A stretch of 64,000 nucleotides of DNA from Actinomadura nitritigenes (GTDB taxonomy: Bacteria > Actinomycetota > Actinomycetes > Streptosporangiales > Streptosporangiaceae), in assembly GCF_017573545.1 (NCBI RefSeq), contig NZ_JAGEOK010000003.1, forward strand, positions 62,001-126,000. Direction: 5' to 3'. Shown in pieces: positions 33,394-46,043 of the stretch (its first letter is position 1; every line of letters starts with the position of its first letter). The notes under the pieces are model-generated. The model searched no databases. It had not been told where the DNA came from and saw only the letters and a program-made list of their open reading frames with translations. A program made the translations under genes and the position numbers.

Positions 33394-34074
33394 TCAGGCG
33401 AGGCTCCAGTCGATCTCGGGCTGGCCGGCGTCGACCAGCGCCTTGTTCACGGCGCTGAACGGGCGGGTCCCGAAGAACTTCTTCGCGCTCAGCGGGCTCG
33501 GGTGCGCGGACTCGATCACGGTGTGCTGCGGGCCGGTGATGAGCCGCGCCTTCTTGCGGGCGTAGGCGCCCCACAGCACGAACACGACGCGGTCGGTCTT
33601 GTCGTTCAGCGCGCGGATCGCGGCGTCGGTGAAGTCCTCCCAGCCCTTGCCCGCGTGCGACCCGGCCTCCCCGCCGCGCACGGTCAGCACCGCGTTCAGC
33701 AGCAGGACGCCCTGGTCGGCCCACGGGGTGAGGTCGCCGGACACGGCGGGCGGGATCTCCAGGTCGGACGCCATCTCCTTGTAGATGTTGCGCAGCGACG
33801 GGGGCAGCCGCACGCCGTCGCGGACGCTGAAGCTGAGCCCGTGCGCCTGGCCCGGGCCGTGGTAGGGGTCCTGGCCGAGGATCAGCACCCGGGCCCGGTC
33901 GAACGGGCAGTGCCGGAACGCGTTGAACAGGTCCTCGCGTGGCGGGTACACGGTCTGCCCGTCGTACTCCCCCGCCACGAAGGCGCCCAGCGCGGCGGTG
34001 GCGACCGGGTCGAGCAGCGGGTCGAGCCGCTGCCGCCAGTCGTCGGGGAGCAGTTCCATCAGGTCGAGGGACAT
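33394..34074 (-). CDS. ung: Uracil-DNA glycosylase
   Basis: The 226-residue family 1 enzyme removes uracil from DNA. The catalytic water-activating motif GQDPYHG, the uracil-binding LLLNAVLTVR and the DNA-intercalation motif HPSPLS are all present. Length fits the family. The ATG at 34074 follows GGAGG at 8-base spacing. It stands alone, divergent from the ModA gene. Confidence 0.96.
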   Translation of the reverse strand: MSLDLMELLPDDWRQRLDPLLDPVATAALGAFVAGEYDGQTVYPPREDLFNAFRHCPFDRARVLILGQDPYHGPGQAHGLSFSVRDGVRLPPSLRNIYKEMASDLEIPPAVSGDLTPWADQGVLLLNAVLTVRGGEAGSHAGKGWEDFTDAAIRALNDKTDRVVFVLWGAYARKKARLITGPQHTVIESAHPSPLSAKKFFGTRPFSAVNKALVDAGQPEIDWSLA

Positions 34075-34174
34075 CGTCCGTGCCTCCGGGGAAGGTGATC
34101 TCGGTTGAGGGAACAGTAGCGCCGGGCACCGACACGCTGAGGTCGGAATCCCGGGGACGGACCGGGCCCCTCCC

Positions 34175-34188
34175 TAGGATTCTGCGAT
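34175..34188 (+). promoter_or_regulatory. Leaderless -10 element for the ModA gene
   Basis: TAGGAT at 34175-34180 ends eight bases before the ATG at 34189, with no ribosome-binding site between them. Confidence 0.45.
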
Positions 34189-34983
34189 ATGCCCGACTCC
34201 CCCCGAGCGCGCCTCGACGGCGCCGTCGGGCGTGCCCGCGCGTCCGCCCTTCTCGTCCTCGTCCTCCTCGGCCTCGCCGCCGGGTGCGGCGGGTCGTCCG
34301 GGCCCGTGACGCTGACGCTACTGGCATCCTCGTCGCTCACCGAGGTGTTCGGCGAGATGAGCGCGGCCTACCGCCAGACGCATCCGGACGTCCGGGTGAG
34401 GCCGGAGTTCGGCGGCTCGGCGGAGATGGCCGAGCGGCTCGCCGAGCGCGACCCCGGCGACGTGCTGGCGACCGCGGACACCGTCAGCCTGAACCAGGCC
34501 GACCGGTACCTCGACGGCCACCGCCGGGCCATCGCCGGGAACTCGCTCACCATCGCGGTCGGCCCCGGCAACCCCAAGCGCGTCCAGGGCCTGGGCGACC
34601 TGGAGCGGCGTGGGCTGCGGGTCGTCGCGGGCGCCTCGTCCGTGCCGATCGGCCGCTACACCCGCCAGGCGTTCGCAAAGGCAGGGGTGACCGTCCGGAC
34701 GAGCGCCGAGGAGATCAGCTCCCGGGCCGTGCTGGACGAGATCCGCGTCGGCGACGCCGACGCCGGTGTGGTCTACATCACCGACCTCCGGTCCGCCGGG
34801 ATCGCGGTCAGCAGCGTTCCGATCCCGGCGGTCCAGAACGTCACCGCGACCTATTCCGCGGCGGCCGTCAAGGACGGGCCCCACCGCCGGGCCGCCGACG
34901 ACTTCGTGTCCTGGCTGGTCACGCCCGAGGCGCAGCGGCTGTTCAACAAGTACGGGTTCACCAGCCCCGCCGGGCCGCAGTGA
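34189..34983 (+). CDS. modA: Molybdate-type ABC transporter substrate-binding lipoprotein
   Basis: The 264-residue lipoprotein (lipobox LAAGC near residue 29) matches ModA: LLASSSLTEVF at the mature N-terminus, VPIGRYTRQAF in the middle, DAGVVYITDLRSAG, and FVSWLVTPEAQRLFNKYGF at the end. It should bind molybdate or tungstate outside the membrane. No modB or modC gene follows; the next gene is ftsH-like on the same strand. The permease and ATPase must be encoded elsewhere, or this protein has another role. Confidence 0.88.
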   Translation: MPDSPRARLDGAVGRARASALLVLVLLGLAAGCGGSSGPVTLTLLASSSLTEVFGEMSAAYRQTHPDVRVRPEFGGSAEMAERLAERDPGDVLATADTVSLNQADRYLDGHRRAIAGNSLTIAVGPGNPKRVQGLGDLERRGLRVVAGASSVPIGRYTRQAFAKAGVTVRTSAEEISSRAVLDEIRVGDADAGVVYITDLRSAGIAVSSVPIPAVQNVTATYSAAAVKDGPHRRAADDFVSWLVTPEAQRLFNKYGFTSPAGPQ

Positions 34984-35142
34984 CCGGCGCCACGTCCCGG
35001 GGTGTGCGTTCGCCCACCGCTGATACGGCACGGGAACGTCTCGTACCGGATTCCCGTTTACCTCCCCGGAGCCCCGAACCGGGACTTCGTTGAAGCCGAT
35101 CACTCGTGCGACGCGAGCGATGCGTACCGGGAGATGCCAGAC

Positions 35143-37193
<2,051 letters not shown>

Positions 37194-37197
<4 letters not shown>

Positions 37198-38045
37198 GCC
37201 CGGCCGACGCGGGGCAGCCCGATCGGGTTGGGGTAGGGCATCTCGCCCGCGTCGGCCACGGCCTGCGCGGCGGGGACCAGCAGGTCGTAGAGGGCCTTCG
37301 GGTCGTCGACGGCGCGGTAGGGCGGGGCGGCGAGCGCGTCGGTGCGCTCCTCGACGCGGGCCTTGAGGGACCGCCCCGCGCCGGTCGCGGTGCCGCCCTC
37401 CACGAGGCCGCGGGCGGCGAGGGCGTCCGCCGCGTCGTCCCACTGCTCCCGCGACCACCCCCGGCTGAGCAGCATCTGGTCGGGGGTGACCGCGCCGACG
37501 GCGGCGGCGAGGACGTTCGAGGTCAGGCCGTCGAGCCCCTCGCTCGTCAGGACGGCCACGTGCCCGTCGCCGCGGTGCTCGCGCAGCGCCGTCGCGGCCT
37601 GCCAGAGCGCCTCGACGGGGTCGTCCGGGACGTCCAGGTCGCGGTTGGCGCCGAACAGCGGGCGGCCCGCCGCGTCCGCCTCCTCGACCGCCCTGCGCAG
37701 CACCGGCGCCGCCTCGGCGGCCGTCCGCTCGATCCCCGGCACGATCCGGCGCAGGGCCCGCGCCGCCGCCGCGCCCCGTATGCCGAGGATGCGCTCGGGC
37801 GAGGCGAACCGCCACGCGTCCGGGACGGCCCGGCGCACCCGGGACGGATGGAACCCGAAGAACGTCGCCTCGACCACGCCCGCCGGGACCGCGCCGAGCG
37901 GCGCGGCGCGGCTGCCGAAGTAGCCCATCCAGAAGCCCTTCAGCCCGGCCTCCTTGTTCGCCGCCAGGCATTCCGGTTCGAAGTACGTCACCGCGTGCAG
38001 CGGCTCCAGGACCGTCCACAGGTCCCGCGCGATCGAGTCGTCCAC
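37194..38045 (-). CDS. SCO6745 family protein
   Basis: The 283-residue soluble protein matches the actinobacterial SCO6745 family, seen from ARDLWTVLEPLHAVTYFEPE at the start and the LSRGWSREQWDDAADALAARGLVEGG region, which resembles a winged helix. Function is not established; it may be a MarR-like regulator without obvious target. The GTG start at 38045 follows TAGCGT (38053-38058) by seven bases, as in a leaderless transcript. Its stop overlaps the ftsH-like stop by four bases on the opposite strand. Confidence 0.75.
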
Positions 38046-38146
38046 CCGACGAACGCTAAGGGCACGCTGTCGCACCCGACAAGCCGTCACATTCGGCCCG
38101 GCCGATCCGTCAGTGTGGTGGACGTGGCCGACGAGGGGGGACCGAG

Positions 38147-39022
38147 ATGGACGAGCGCGACTTTCTGGCGAACCGGTTCGAGGAGCACCGGACGCACCTG
38201 AAGGCGGTCGCCTACCGGATGCTCGGATCGCTGGCGGAGGCTGACGACGCCGTCCAGGAGGCGTGGCTGCGACTGAGCCGGTCCGACGCCGGCGAGGTCG
38301 CCAACCTCGGCGGATGGCTCACCACCGTCGTCGGGCGGGTGTGCCTGGACATGCTGCGGTCCCGCACGTCCCGCCGCGAGGACCCGCTCGAGGAGCGGCT
38401 GCCCGACCCGGTGATCGGGCCGGCCTCGGGCACCGATCCCGAGCAGGAGGCGCTGCTCGCCGACTCCGTCGGGCTCGCGCTGCTGGTCGTGCTGGAGTCG
38501 CTGACGCCCGCCGAGCGCCTCGCGTTCGTGCTGCACGACACGTTCGCGGTCCCGTTCGAGGACATCGCGCCGATCGTCGGCCGGTCGCCGGACGCGGCGC
38601 GGCAGCTCGCCAGCCGGGCCCGCCGCCGGGTGCGGGGCGCCTCACCCGTACCGGAACGCGACCCGGCCCGCCAGCGCGCCGTCGTGGACGCCTTCCAAGC
38701 CGCGGCGCGCGCCGGCGACTTCGAGGCCCTCGTCGCGGTCCTCGACCCGGACGTGGAGCTGCGGGCCGACCTCGGCGCGGCCGGCCGGCAGCATCTGCGC
38801 GGCGCCCGCATCGTCGCCGACCAGGCGGTCATGTTCAGCCGTAGCGCGGCCTACACGTCGCGTCCCGCGCTGGTCAACGGCACCGCCGGGGTCGTCTCGA
38901 TGGAGGGCGGCCGCCCGGCGTCGGTGCTGTCGTTCACCGTCGCGGACGGCCGGATCGTCGCGATCGACATCCTCGCCGACCCGGTCCGCCTGGAACGCCT
39001 CGACCTGTCCGTCCTCGACTGA
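38147..39022 (+). CDS. ECF41-type RNA polymerase sigma factor
   Basis: The 291-residue protein has sigma region 2 (HLKAVAYRMLGSLAEADDAVQEAWLR, around residues 17-45), region 4 (LTPAERLAFVLHDTFAVPFEDIAPIVG) and a C-terminal SnoaL-like domain of about 110 residues. This is the ECF41 architecture, where the fused domain controls activity in place of a separate anti-sigma factor. GAGGGGGG precedes the ATG. The downstream deazaflavin-dependent reductase gene, 50 bp away, is a typical ECF41 partner and probable target. Confidence 0.9.
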   Translation: MDERDFLANRFEEHRTHLKAVAYRMLGSLAEADDAVQEAWLRLSRSDAGEVANLGGWLTTVVGRVCLDMLRSRTSRREDPLEERLPDPVIGPASGTDPEQEALLADSVGLALLVVLESLTPAERLAFVLHDTFAVPFEDIAPIVGRSPDAARQLASRARRRVRGASPVPERDPARQRAVVDAFQAAARAGDFEALVAVLDPDVELRADLGAAGRQHLRGARIVADQAVMFSRSAAYTSRPALVNGTAGVVSMEGGRPASVLSFTVADGRIVAIDILADPVRLERLDLSVLD

Positions 39023-39072
39023 CGCGACTTCCCCGGCCCGTCACGGGTAGGACGGGCCGGGAAGGGAGCGCC

Positions 39073-39546
39073 ATGGAGATCCCCAAGCGGCCCGCGCCGC
39101 CGTCGGGGCTGCGCCGGACCCTGTTCCGGCTGCCCGTCCACCTGTACCGGATGGGCCTCGGCCCGCTGTTCGGGGACCGTTTCCTGCTCCTGGAGCACGT
39201 GGGCCGCGCGTCCGGCGAGCCCCGGCAGGCGGTCGTGGAGGTCGTCGAGCACTCCGGGGACGACTACGTCGTGTGCTCCGGCTTCGGTCCCCGGTCCGAC
39301 TGGTACCGCAACCTGCGGAAGACGCCCCGGGCGACCGTCCGGGTGGGCCGGAGCCGGTTCGCCGTGACGGCGCATCCGCTGGACGCCGAGGAAGGCGGGG
39401 AGCTGATGATCCGCTACGCGCCGCGCCATCCCCGGGCCGCCGCGAGGCTCCTCCGGTACATGGGCTTCATCGTGGACGGCACCAAGGACGACTACCGCCG
39501 CGTCGGCCGCGAGCTTCCCTTCGTGCGCCTCTCCCGCGTCCGCTAG
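39073..39546 (+). CDS. Deazaflavin (F420)-dependent nitroreductase-like protein
   Basis: The 157-residue split-barrel protein belongs to the DDN family: LLLEHVGRASGEPRQAVVE at the N-terminus and SGFGPRSDWYRNLRKTP for cofactor binding. Members use F420 to reduce quinones and other electrophiles; the mycobacterial Ddn activates pretomanid. It follows the ECF41 sigma gene and is probably controlled by it. Its stop overlaps that of the convergent transglutaminase-like gene by four bases. Confidence 0.87.
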   Translation: MEIPKRPAPPSGLRRTLFRLPVHLYRMGLGPLFGDRFLLLEHVGRASGEPRQAVVEVVEHSGDDYVVCSGFGPRSDWYRNLRKTPRATVRVGRSRFAVTAHPLDAEEGGELMIRYAPRHPRAAARLLRYMGFIVDGTKDDYRRVGRELPFVRLSRVR

Positions 39547-40081
39547 AGGGTGGTGGGGAGCGCCTCCACGGAGAGCCTCCGCATCGATTTGAGGGCCTTC
39601 AGGACGGTGGGGTGCGGCGCCGCGTGGACCGTCGGCAGCACCGGCACCGCCGGATACGCCAGGCGGTCCTCCGACGCGGAGAACTCGACGTGGACCTCGT
39701 CGTTGTCGCCGCGCGGGTCGAGAAGGACCCAGCGGTCGTCCACCAGCGCGGCGGTGAGCCCGTGAACGAACCCGTCCACCAGCTGGTAGCACAGCCCCGC
39801 CTGGACGCCCCCGGCCCGCAGCAGCGCGACGTAGGCGTTCGACTTGGCGTAGCACAGGCCGGTCCCCTGCTCGAGGACGTCGGACGCGCGCCAGGTGACC
39901 CGGTCGTCGCCCGCGTCCATCGAGTGGGTCACCTGATCGCGGACGTGGTCGAACGCGGCGCGGGCATAGGCGACGTCGTCGCCGGTCCGCAGGTCCGAGG
40001 CGGTCCGCTGGACGAGCGGGTGCTCGATGTCGATCGCCTCGGACGCGGCGAGGTAGTCCCAGGGCTCGGCGGCGAACTCCA

Positions 40082-40082
<1 letters not shown>
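39543..40082 (-). CDS. Transglutaminase-like cysteine protein
   Basis: The 179-residue protein has a transglutaminase/arylamine-type core. The Cys-His-Asp triad can be placed as GLCYAKSNAYVALLRAGGV, DGFVHGLTAAL and RWVLLDPRGDN. Bacterial members include peptidases and structural proteins; the substrate is unknown. The ATG shares one base with the dapB stop, so it is translated from the dapB message. No signal peptide is visible, and it should be cytoplasmic. Confidence 0.82.
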
Positions 40083-40852
<770 letters not shown>

Positions 40853-40895
40853 CTACCGGCCGCCGCACCGCGTCCTGGCGCCGGTTCCGCGGCGA

Positions 40896-41270
40896 TCAGT
40901 CGTCGTCCGCGACGAACAGGTTGAGCAGCCAGCTCACCACGCCGATGATGATCGCCCCCCAGAACGCGGGCCAGAACCACTGCACATGGAACGGCAGGTT
41001 CAGCTTCCCGGCCACCCAGCTGGTCAGCATGAGCAGCCCCGCGTTCACCACCAGCGCGATCAGCCCCAGCGTGATGATGTAGAACACGCAGCCGAGCACC
41101 TTGATGATCGGCTTCAGCACCGCGTTGATGATGCCGAAGATGACCGCGACGACCAGCAGCGTCAGCACCTTCTCCCACGTGCTGCCGCCCTTCAGGTCGA
41201 TGCCGTCCACCACGGCGGCCGCGACCCACAGCGCGATCGCCGAGATCACCACTCTGATGAGGATCTTCAC
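40896..41270 (-). CDS. Phage holin family (YvlD-like) membrane protein
   Basis: The 124-residue protein has four predicted membrane segments and the phage_holin_4_2 pattern, including VIFGIINAVLKPIIKVLGC and ITLGLIALVVNAGLLML. Despite the family name, chromosomal members are not phage genes and are linked to envelope stress. The GTG at 41270 begins VKILIRVVISAIALW; a long upstream frame is not conserved. It lies between the M16 peptidase and dapB. Confidence 0.82.
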   Translation of the reverse strand: MKILIRVVISAIALWVAAAVVDGIDLKGGSTWEKVLTLLVVAVIFGIINAVLKPIIKVLGCVFYIITLGLIALVVNAGLLMLTSWVAGKLNLPFHVQWFWPAFWGAIIIGVVSWLLNLFVADDD

Positions 41271-41444
41271 CCCGCGCCGATACCCCACCACCCCACGCCG
41301 AACCCCGGCCACCAGCCGCCCACACCGCACAGCGAACACGACAGGCATGCCGGCTGGTCGAACCCCACGGACGGCCAGACCTCGGCCACCGCCACGGGCA
41401 GGCACGCGGAGCGAGCGCCGGCGAGCGCAGCGGGCATGCCCGGC

Positions 41445-41502
41445 GGTCGTGAGGCTGTTTCGCCGCGGAGCTCTAGCGGAGCGGGGAAGCAGCCTCACGA
41501 CC
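41445..41502. repeat. REP-like inverted repeat after the M16 peptidase gene
   Basis: GGTCGTGAGGCTG (41445-41457) is an exact inverted copy of CAGCCTCACGACC (41490-41502). The pairing extends inward by TTTC/GAAG with one wobble, and the apex holds GAGCTC. The 274-bp gap also has repeated GGCATGCC-type motifs at 41345 and 41433. It looks like a dispersed palindromic element, but only one full copy is in the window. Confidence 0.5.
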
Positions 41503-41512
41503 GTGACGGGGG

Positions 41513-41536
41513 TTCCAGGGGGTCGCCCCCCTGGAA
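41513..41536 (-). terminator. Terminator hairpin of the M16 peptidase gene
   Basis: TTCCAGGGGG pairs exactly with CCCCCTGGAA around TCGC. It lies eight bases past the peptidase stop on the minus strand. Confidence 0.7.
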
Positions 41537-41544
41537 GAACACAG

Positions 41545-42858
41545 CTAACCGAGCCGGTCCCCGACCGGGCCGATCACCGTCAGCGCGTGCTGGGCGGAGA
41601 GGATCTCGCGGGCCACGGCGCGGACGTCGTCGAGGGTGACGGCCTCGATGCAGGCGAGGACGTCGTCGACCGGCAGCAGCGACTCGTACACCAGCTCGCT
41701 CTTGCCGATGCGGCTCATCCGGGAGCCGGTGTCCTCGAGGCCGAGGACCAGGGCGCCGCGCATCTGGCCCTTGCCGCGTTCGAGCTCCTCCTCGGTGAGG
41801 CTCTGCTCGGCGGCGCGGTTCACCTCGTCCCGGCAGATCGACAGGACCTCGTCGACCTTGCCGGGCTGGCAGCCGGCGTAGACGCCGAAGATGCCGGAGT
41901 CGGCGTACTGGGCGGTGTAGCTGTACACCGAGTAGGCGAGGCCGCGCTTCTCGCGGATCTCCTGGAAGAGGCGGGACGACATGCCGCCGCCGAGCGCGGC
42001 GTTGAGGACGCCGAGGGCGAAGCGGCGGTCGTCGGTGCGGCACACGCCGGGGACGCCGAGGACGATGTGCGCCTGCTCGGTGTCCTTGTCGATGATGACG
42101 GTGCGCGGGTCGACGGGCGCGGCGGGGCCGCCGACGCGGGGCGGGGCGGGTTCGGCGTCGCCGGTCAGGTGCCCGGCGAACGCGTCCGACACCAGCCGGA
42201 CGACCTCGTCGTGCTCGATGTTCCCGGCGACGGACACCACGAGGTTGGACGGGGTGTAGTGCTCCCGGTAGTAGCCGTGGATGCGGTCCCGGGACAGCGC
42301 GTTGATCGAGTCCTCGGTGCCGAGGATGGGGCGGCCGAGGGGGGTGTCGCCGTAGAGCGCGGTGGCGAACTCGTCGTGGATGAGGTCGCCGGGGTCGTCG
42401 TCGCGCATGTGGATCTCTTCGAGGATCACCCCGCGCTCGGCCTCGACGTCCTCCGGCCGGTTGACGGAGTCCGCGACCATGTCGGACACGATGTCCACGG
42501 CGAGGGGGAGGTCGGAGTCCAGGACCCGCGCGTAGTAGCAGGTGTACTCCTTGGCGGTGAACGCGTTGAGGTCGCCGCCGACCGCGTCGATCGCGGCGGA
42601 GAGCTCCAGCGCCGACCTCCGCCGGGTGCCCTTGAACAGCACGTGCTCGAGGTAGTGGCTGGCGCCGGCGTCGGCGGGCGCCTCGTCGCGGGACCCGACG
42701 GCCGACCAGACGCCGAACGCCGCGGACCGCACCGCCGGCGTCGACTCGGTGATGATCCGCAGCCCGCCGGGCAGCACGGTGCGGCGGACCGCGCCGGCGT
42801 CGTCGGTGTGGATCGTGGTGGTGGTGCCGGGCTCCTGCGCCCGCGCCGGCAGGGTCAC
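41545..42858 (-). CDS. M16 family zinc peptidase (PepR-like)
   Basis: The 437-residue protein has the inverted zinc motif HxxEH, seen as HYLEHVLFKGT near residue 67, with the distal Glu in AERGVILEEIHM, and the C-terminal inactive M16 half (GLAYSVYSYTAQYADSGIF). Such insulinase-type enzymes lie next to pnp in actinomycetes; the substrate is not settled. GTG start 109 bp after pnp, with the pnp terminator in between, so it may have its own promoter there. Confidence 0.92.
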   Translation of the reverse strand: MTLPARAQEPGTTTTIHTDDAGAVRRTVLPGGLRIITESTPAVRSAAFGVWSAVGSRDEAPADAGASHYLEHVLFKGTRRRSALELSAAIDAVGGDLNAFTAKEYTCYYARVLDSDLPLAVDIVSDMVADSVNRPEDVEAERGVILEEIHMRDDDPGDLIHDEFATALYGDTPLGRPILGTEDSINALSRDRIHGYYREHYTPSNLVVSVAGNIEHDEVVRLVSDAFAGHLTGDAEPAPPRVGGPAAPVDPRTVIIDKDTEQAHIVLGVPGVCRTDDRRFALGVLNAALGGGMSSRLFQEIREKRGLAYSVYSYTAQYADSGIFGVYAGCQPGKVDEVLSICRDEVNRAAEQSLTEEELERGKGQMRGALVLGLEDTGSRMSRIGKSELVYESLLPVDDVLACIEAVTLDDVRAVAREILSAQHALTVIGPVGDRLG

Positions 42859-42917
42859 GGTGTCGCTCGCATTCGATGGTGGTCCGGGAACGGGAAGGGA
42901 CGGGGGGCGGAAAGCGG

Positions 42918-42952
42918 CCGACCGGCCTGCCCGGGGCGGGCAGGCCGGTCGG
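42918..42952 (-). terminator. pnp terminator, perfect 16-bp stem
   Basis: CCGACCGGCCTGCCCG pairs with CGGGCAGGCCGGTCGG around a GGG loop, 15 bases past the pnp stop. A strong candidate despite little T tract. Confidence 0.8.
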
Positions 42953-42967
42953 TCATCGCGTGCTCGG

Positions 42968-45322
42968 TCAGGAGTTGCGCTGGCCGGCGTCGTCGGAGCC
43001 GCGGCGGGTGCGGCGGCGGCGCGGGGCGCGCTTGTCGCCGTCCCCGCCGCCGCGGTGCTCGCCGGAGTCGTCCGAGCCGCCGTCGGCCTCGGCGGCGGCG
43101 GGCTCGTCGCCGCGCTCGGCGCGCTCGGCGGACTCGCGCTCGACCACCTCGACGGGCACCAGCGACAGCTTCCCGCGCTGGTCGATCTCGGTGACCTCGA
43201 CCTGGATCTTCTCGCCGACGCCCATGACGTCCTCGACGTTCTCGATCCGGGCGCCGCCGTGCAGCTTGCGGATCTGCGAGACGTGCAGCAGGCCGTCCTT
43301 GCCGGGCAGCAGCGACACGAACGCGCCGAACGTCGTGGTCTTGACGACGGTGCCGAGGAACCGCTCGCCGACCTCCGGCATGTGCGGGTTCGCGATCGCG
43401 TTGATCGCGGTCCGCGCGGCCTCGGCGGACGGGCCGTCGGTCGCGCCGACGTAGATCGTGCCGTCGTCCTCGATCGTGATGTCGGCGCCGGTGTCGTCCT
43501 GGATCGAGTTGATCATCTTGCCCTTCGGGCCGATGACCTCGCCGATCTTGTCGACCGGGACCTTGATCGTGATGATCCGCGGCGCGTTCGGGCTCATCTC
43601 GGCGGGCGCCTCGATGGCCTCCTGCATCACGTCCAGGATCGCCAGCCGGGCGCCCTTGGCCTGCTTCAGCGCGGCGGCCAGCACCGAGGCGGGGATGCCG
43701 TCGAGCTTGGTGTCGAGCTGCAGCGCGGTGATGACGTCGCGGGTGCCGGCGACCTTGAAGTCCATGTCGCCGAAGGCGTCCTCGGCGCCGAGGATGTCGG
43801 TCAGCGTGACGTACTCGCCGCCCTCGCTGATCAGGCCCATCGCGATGCCCGCCACCATCTGCTTGAGCGGGACGCCCGCGTCCAGCAGCGACATGGTGGA
43901 CGCGCAGACCGAGCCCATCGAGGTGGAGCCGTTGGACCCGAGCGCCTCCGACACCTGCCGGATCGCGTACGGGAACTCCTCGCGGGACGGCAGCACCGGG
44001 ATCAGCGCGCGCTCGGCGAGCGCGCCGTGCCCGATCTCGCGGCGCTTGGGCGAGCCCACCCGGCCGGTCTCGCCGGTGGAGTACGGCGGGAAGTTGTAGT
44101 TGTGCATGTAGCGCTTGGTGCGCTCGGGGTTCAGCGTGTCGATCATCTGCTCCATGCGGAGCATGTTCAGCGTCGTCACGCCGAGGATCTGCGTCTCGCC
44201 GCGCTCGAACAGCGCCGACCCGTGGACCCGCGGGAGGACGTGCGCCTCGGCGGTGAGCTGGCGGATGTCCTTCAGGCCGCGGCCGTCGATGCGCAGCCCG
44301 TCGCGGATGACCCGCTCGCGGACGAGCTTCTTGGTCACGGCGCGGTAGGCGGCGGAGATCTCCTTCTCGCGGCCCTCGAACTGCTCGGCGAGCTTCTCGA
44401 CCGCGCCGGCCTTGATCTCGTCGAGGCGGGACTCGCGCTCCTGCTTGCCGGCGATGGTCAGCGCCTGCACCAGGTCCTCGCCGACGTGGTCGGTGACGGC
44501 GGCGAGCACGTCGTCCTGGTAGTCCAGGAAGATCGGGTACTCGGCGGTCTCCTTCGCGGCGACGGCGGCGAGTTCGCTCTGCGCCTGGCACAGCACCTTG
44601 ATGAACGGCTTGGCCGCCTCCAGGCCCTGCGCGACCGTCTCCTCGGTCGGGGCGGTCGCGCCCTCGGCGACGAGCTTGAGGGTGTCGCGGGTGGACTCCG
44701 CCTCCACCATCATGATCGCGACGTCGCCGTCCTCCAGCACCCGGCCGGCCACGACCATGTCGAAGGTCGCGCGCTCCAGTTCGGGGTGGGTCGGGAAGCC
44801 GATCCACTGGCCCTCGATCAGCGCGACGCGGACGCCGCCGATCGGGCCGGAGAAGGGCAGCCCGGCGAGCTGGGTGGACATCGACGCGGCGTTGATCGCC
44901 ACGACGTCGTACAGGTGGTCGGGGTGCAGCGCCATGATCGTCTCGACGATCTGGATCTCGTTGCGCAGCCCCTTGCGGAACGACGGCCGCAGCGGGCGGT
45001 CGATCAGCCGGCAGGTCAGGATCGCGTCCTCGGACGGCCGGCCCTCCCGGCGGAAGAACGAGCCGGGGATGCGCCCGGCCGCGTACATCCGCTCCTCGAC
45101 GTCCACGGTCAGGGGGAAGAAGTCCAGGTTCTCCTTGGGCTTCTTCGACGCGGTCGTCGCCGACAGCACCATCGTCTCGTCGTCGAGGTAGGCGACGGCG
45201 GAGCCGGCCGCCTGGCGGGCCAGCCGGCCCGTCTCGAAGCGGATGGTGCGGGTGCCGAACGTGCCGTTGTCGATCACGGCCTCGGTGCTCTGCGCACCGT
45301 CGATGCGCACGGCTTCTGTCAC
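42968..45322 (-). CDS. pnp: Polyribonucleotide nucleotidyltransferase
   Basis: The 784-residue enzyme has two RNase PH domains joined by a helical linker, then KH ([19 protein letters not shown] text [16 protein letters not shown]) and S1 ([18 protein letters not shown]) RNA-binding domains, with an acidic, then basic C-terminal tail. It degrades RNA phosphorolytically and, in actinomycetes, can add 3' tails. The ATG at 45322 follows GAGGAGG. A long hairpin upstream (45405-45444) probably mediates autoregulation, as in other rpsO-pnp units. Confidence 0.96.
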   Translation of the reverse strand: MTEAVRIDGAQSTEAVIDNGTFGTRTIRFETGRLARQAAGSAVAYLDDETMVLSATTASKKPKENLDFFPLTVDVEERMYAAGRIPGSFFRREGRPSEDAILTCRLIDRPLRPSFRKGLRNEIQIVETIMALHPDHLYDVVAINAASMSTQLAGLPFSGPIGGVRVALIEGQWIGFPTHPELERATFDMVVAGRVLEDGDVAIMMVEAESTRDTLKLVAEGATAPTEETVAQGLEAAKPFIKVLCQAQSELAAVAAKETAEYPIFLDYQDDVLAAVTDHVGEDLVQALTIAGKQERESRLDEIKAGAVEKLAEQFEGREKEISAAYRAVTKKLVRERVIRDGLRIDGRGLKDIRQLTAEAHVLPRVHGSALFERGETQILGVTTLNMLRMEQMIDTLNPERTKRYMHNYNFPPYSTGETGRVGSPKRREIGHGALAERALIPVLPSREEFPYAIRQVSEALGSNGSTSMGSVCASTMSLLDAGVPLKQMVAGIAMGLISEGGEYVTLTDILGAEDAFGDMDFKVAGTRDVITALQLDTKLDGIPASVLAAALKQAKGARLAILDVMQEAIEAPAEMSPNAPRIITIKVPVDKIGEVIGPKGKMINSIQDDTGADITIEDDGTIYVGATDGPSAEAARTAINAIANPHMPEVGERFLGTVVKTTTFGAFVSLLPGKDGLLHVSQIRKLHGGARIENVEDVMGVGEKIQVEVTEIDQRGKLSLVPVEVVERESAERAERGDEPAAAEADGGSDDSGEHRGGGDGDKRAPRRRRTRRGSDDAGQRNS

Positions 45323-45404
45323 GGGAAACCTCCTCAGGGTTCCTTCGTCGGTCCTCGCGGCCGTTTCCCGTGGCTATCACGCTGCCGGTCTTCGATCGAA
45401 GCAC

Positions 45405-45444
45405 CCGGATCGTCAGGCCCGCCGATGCGGCGGGACGGATCCGG
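45405..45444 (-). promoter_or_regulatory. rpsO-pnp leader hairpin
   Basis: CCGGAT and GTC pair with GAC(G)ATCCGG with one bulged base, then CCGCCG pairs with CGGCGG around CAT, giving a long near-perfect stem 83 bases upstream of pnp. In E. coli and Streptomyces such a hairpin is cut by RNase III and lets PNPase control its own message. The same function is inferred here. Confidence 0.6.
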
Positions 45445-45549
45445 AAGCCACTACCGAGGACCGGCCCGCACCAGCGGTGTCCGCGAGGCTCTTCTCTTCG
45501 GTTTGACCGCCGGACGGGACGTCGCTGCCCCGCCCGGCTCATAGAAAGA

Positions 45550-45578
45550 GAGGGAGCGGCCTGTCCGGCCACTCCCTC
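45550..45578 (-). terminator. rpsO terminator
   Basis: On the minus strand GAGGGAGTGGCC pairs with GGCCGCTCCCTC with one U-G wobble around GGACA, and is followed by TCTCTTTCTATG. It starts six bases past the rpsO stop and should only partly separate rpsO from pnp. Confidence 0.8.
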
Positions 45579-45584
45579 ACCGTG

Positions 45585-45854
45585 CTAGCGGCGCAGACCG
45601 AGTCGCTCGATCAGCTGCCGGTAGCGGTTGATGTCCTTGTTGCTCAGGTACTTCAGGAGCCGGCGGCGACGGCCGACCAGCAGCAGCAGGCCACGGCGGC
45701 TGTGGTGGTCGTGCTTGTGCTCCTTGAGGTGCTCGGTCAGATCGTTGATGCGGCGCGTCAGCAGCGCGACCTGGACCTCCGGCGATCCGGTGTCACCCTC
45801 AGTGGTCGCGTACTCGGCGATGATCTGGTTCTTCGTGGCGGTGTCGAGCGACAC
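45585..45854 (-). CDS. rpsO: 30S ribosomal protein S15
   Basis: The 89-residue protein is a full-length S15, which binds 16S rRNA helices in the platform of the small subunit. Family text is clear: [41 protein letters not shown] and [12 protein letters not shown] lies before the ATG. It is expressed with pnp, separated by a terminator and a leader hairpin. Confidence 0.97.
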   Translation of the reverse strand: MSLDTATKNQIIAEYATTEGDTGSPEVQVALLTRRINDLTEHLKEHKHDHHSRRGLLLLVGRRRRLLKYLSNKDINRYRQLIERLGLRR

Positions 45855-46043
45855 GTGGCTCCTTCGATGAGATCGTCACCCGCAGATCCGGGCCCGGTGG
45901 GCGCACGGGTCCGCATGGTGCGTTTTGAGAAGTGGCGAGCCGCATGAGGGTGCAGCCAGCCGCGCCGGGACCCACCCGGCGACTATTCACCGTACCATGT
46001 CGGCTCGGCCGCGTTACCGGCCCGAGGACCCCGCCGGGCGGCC

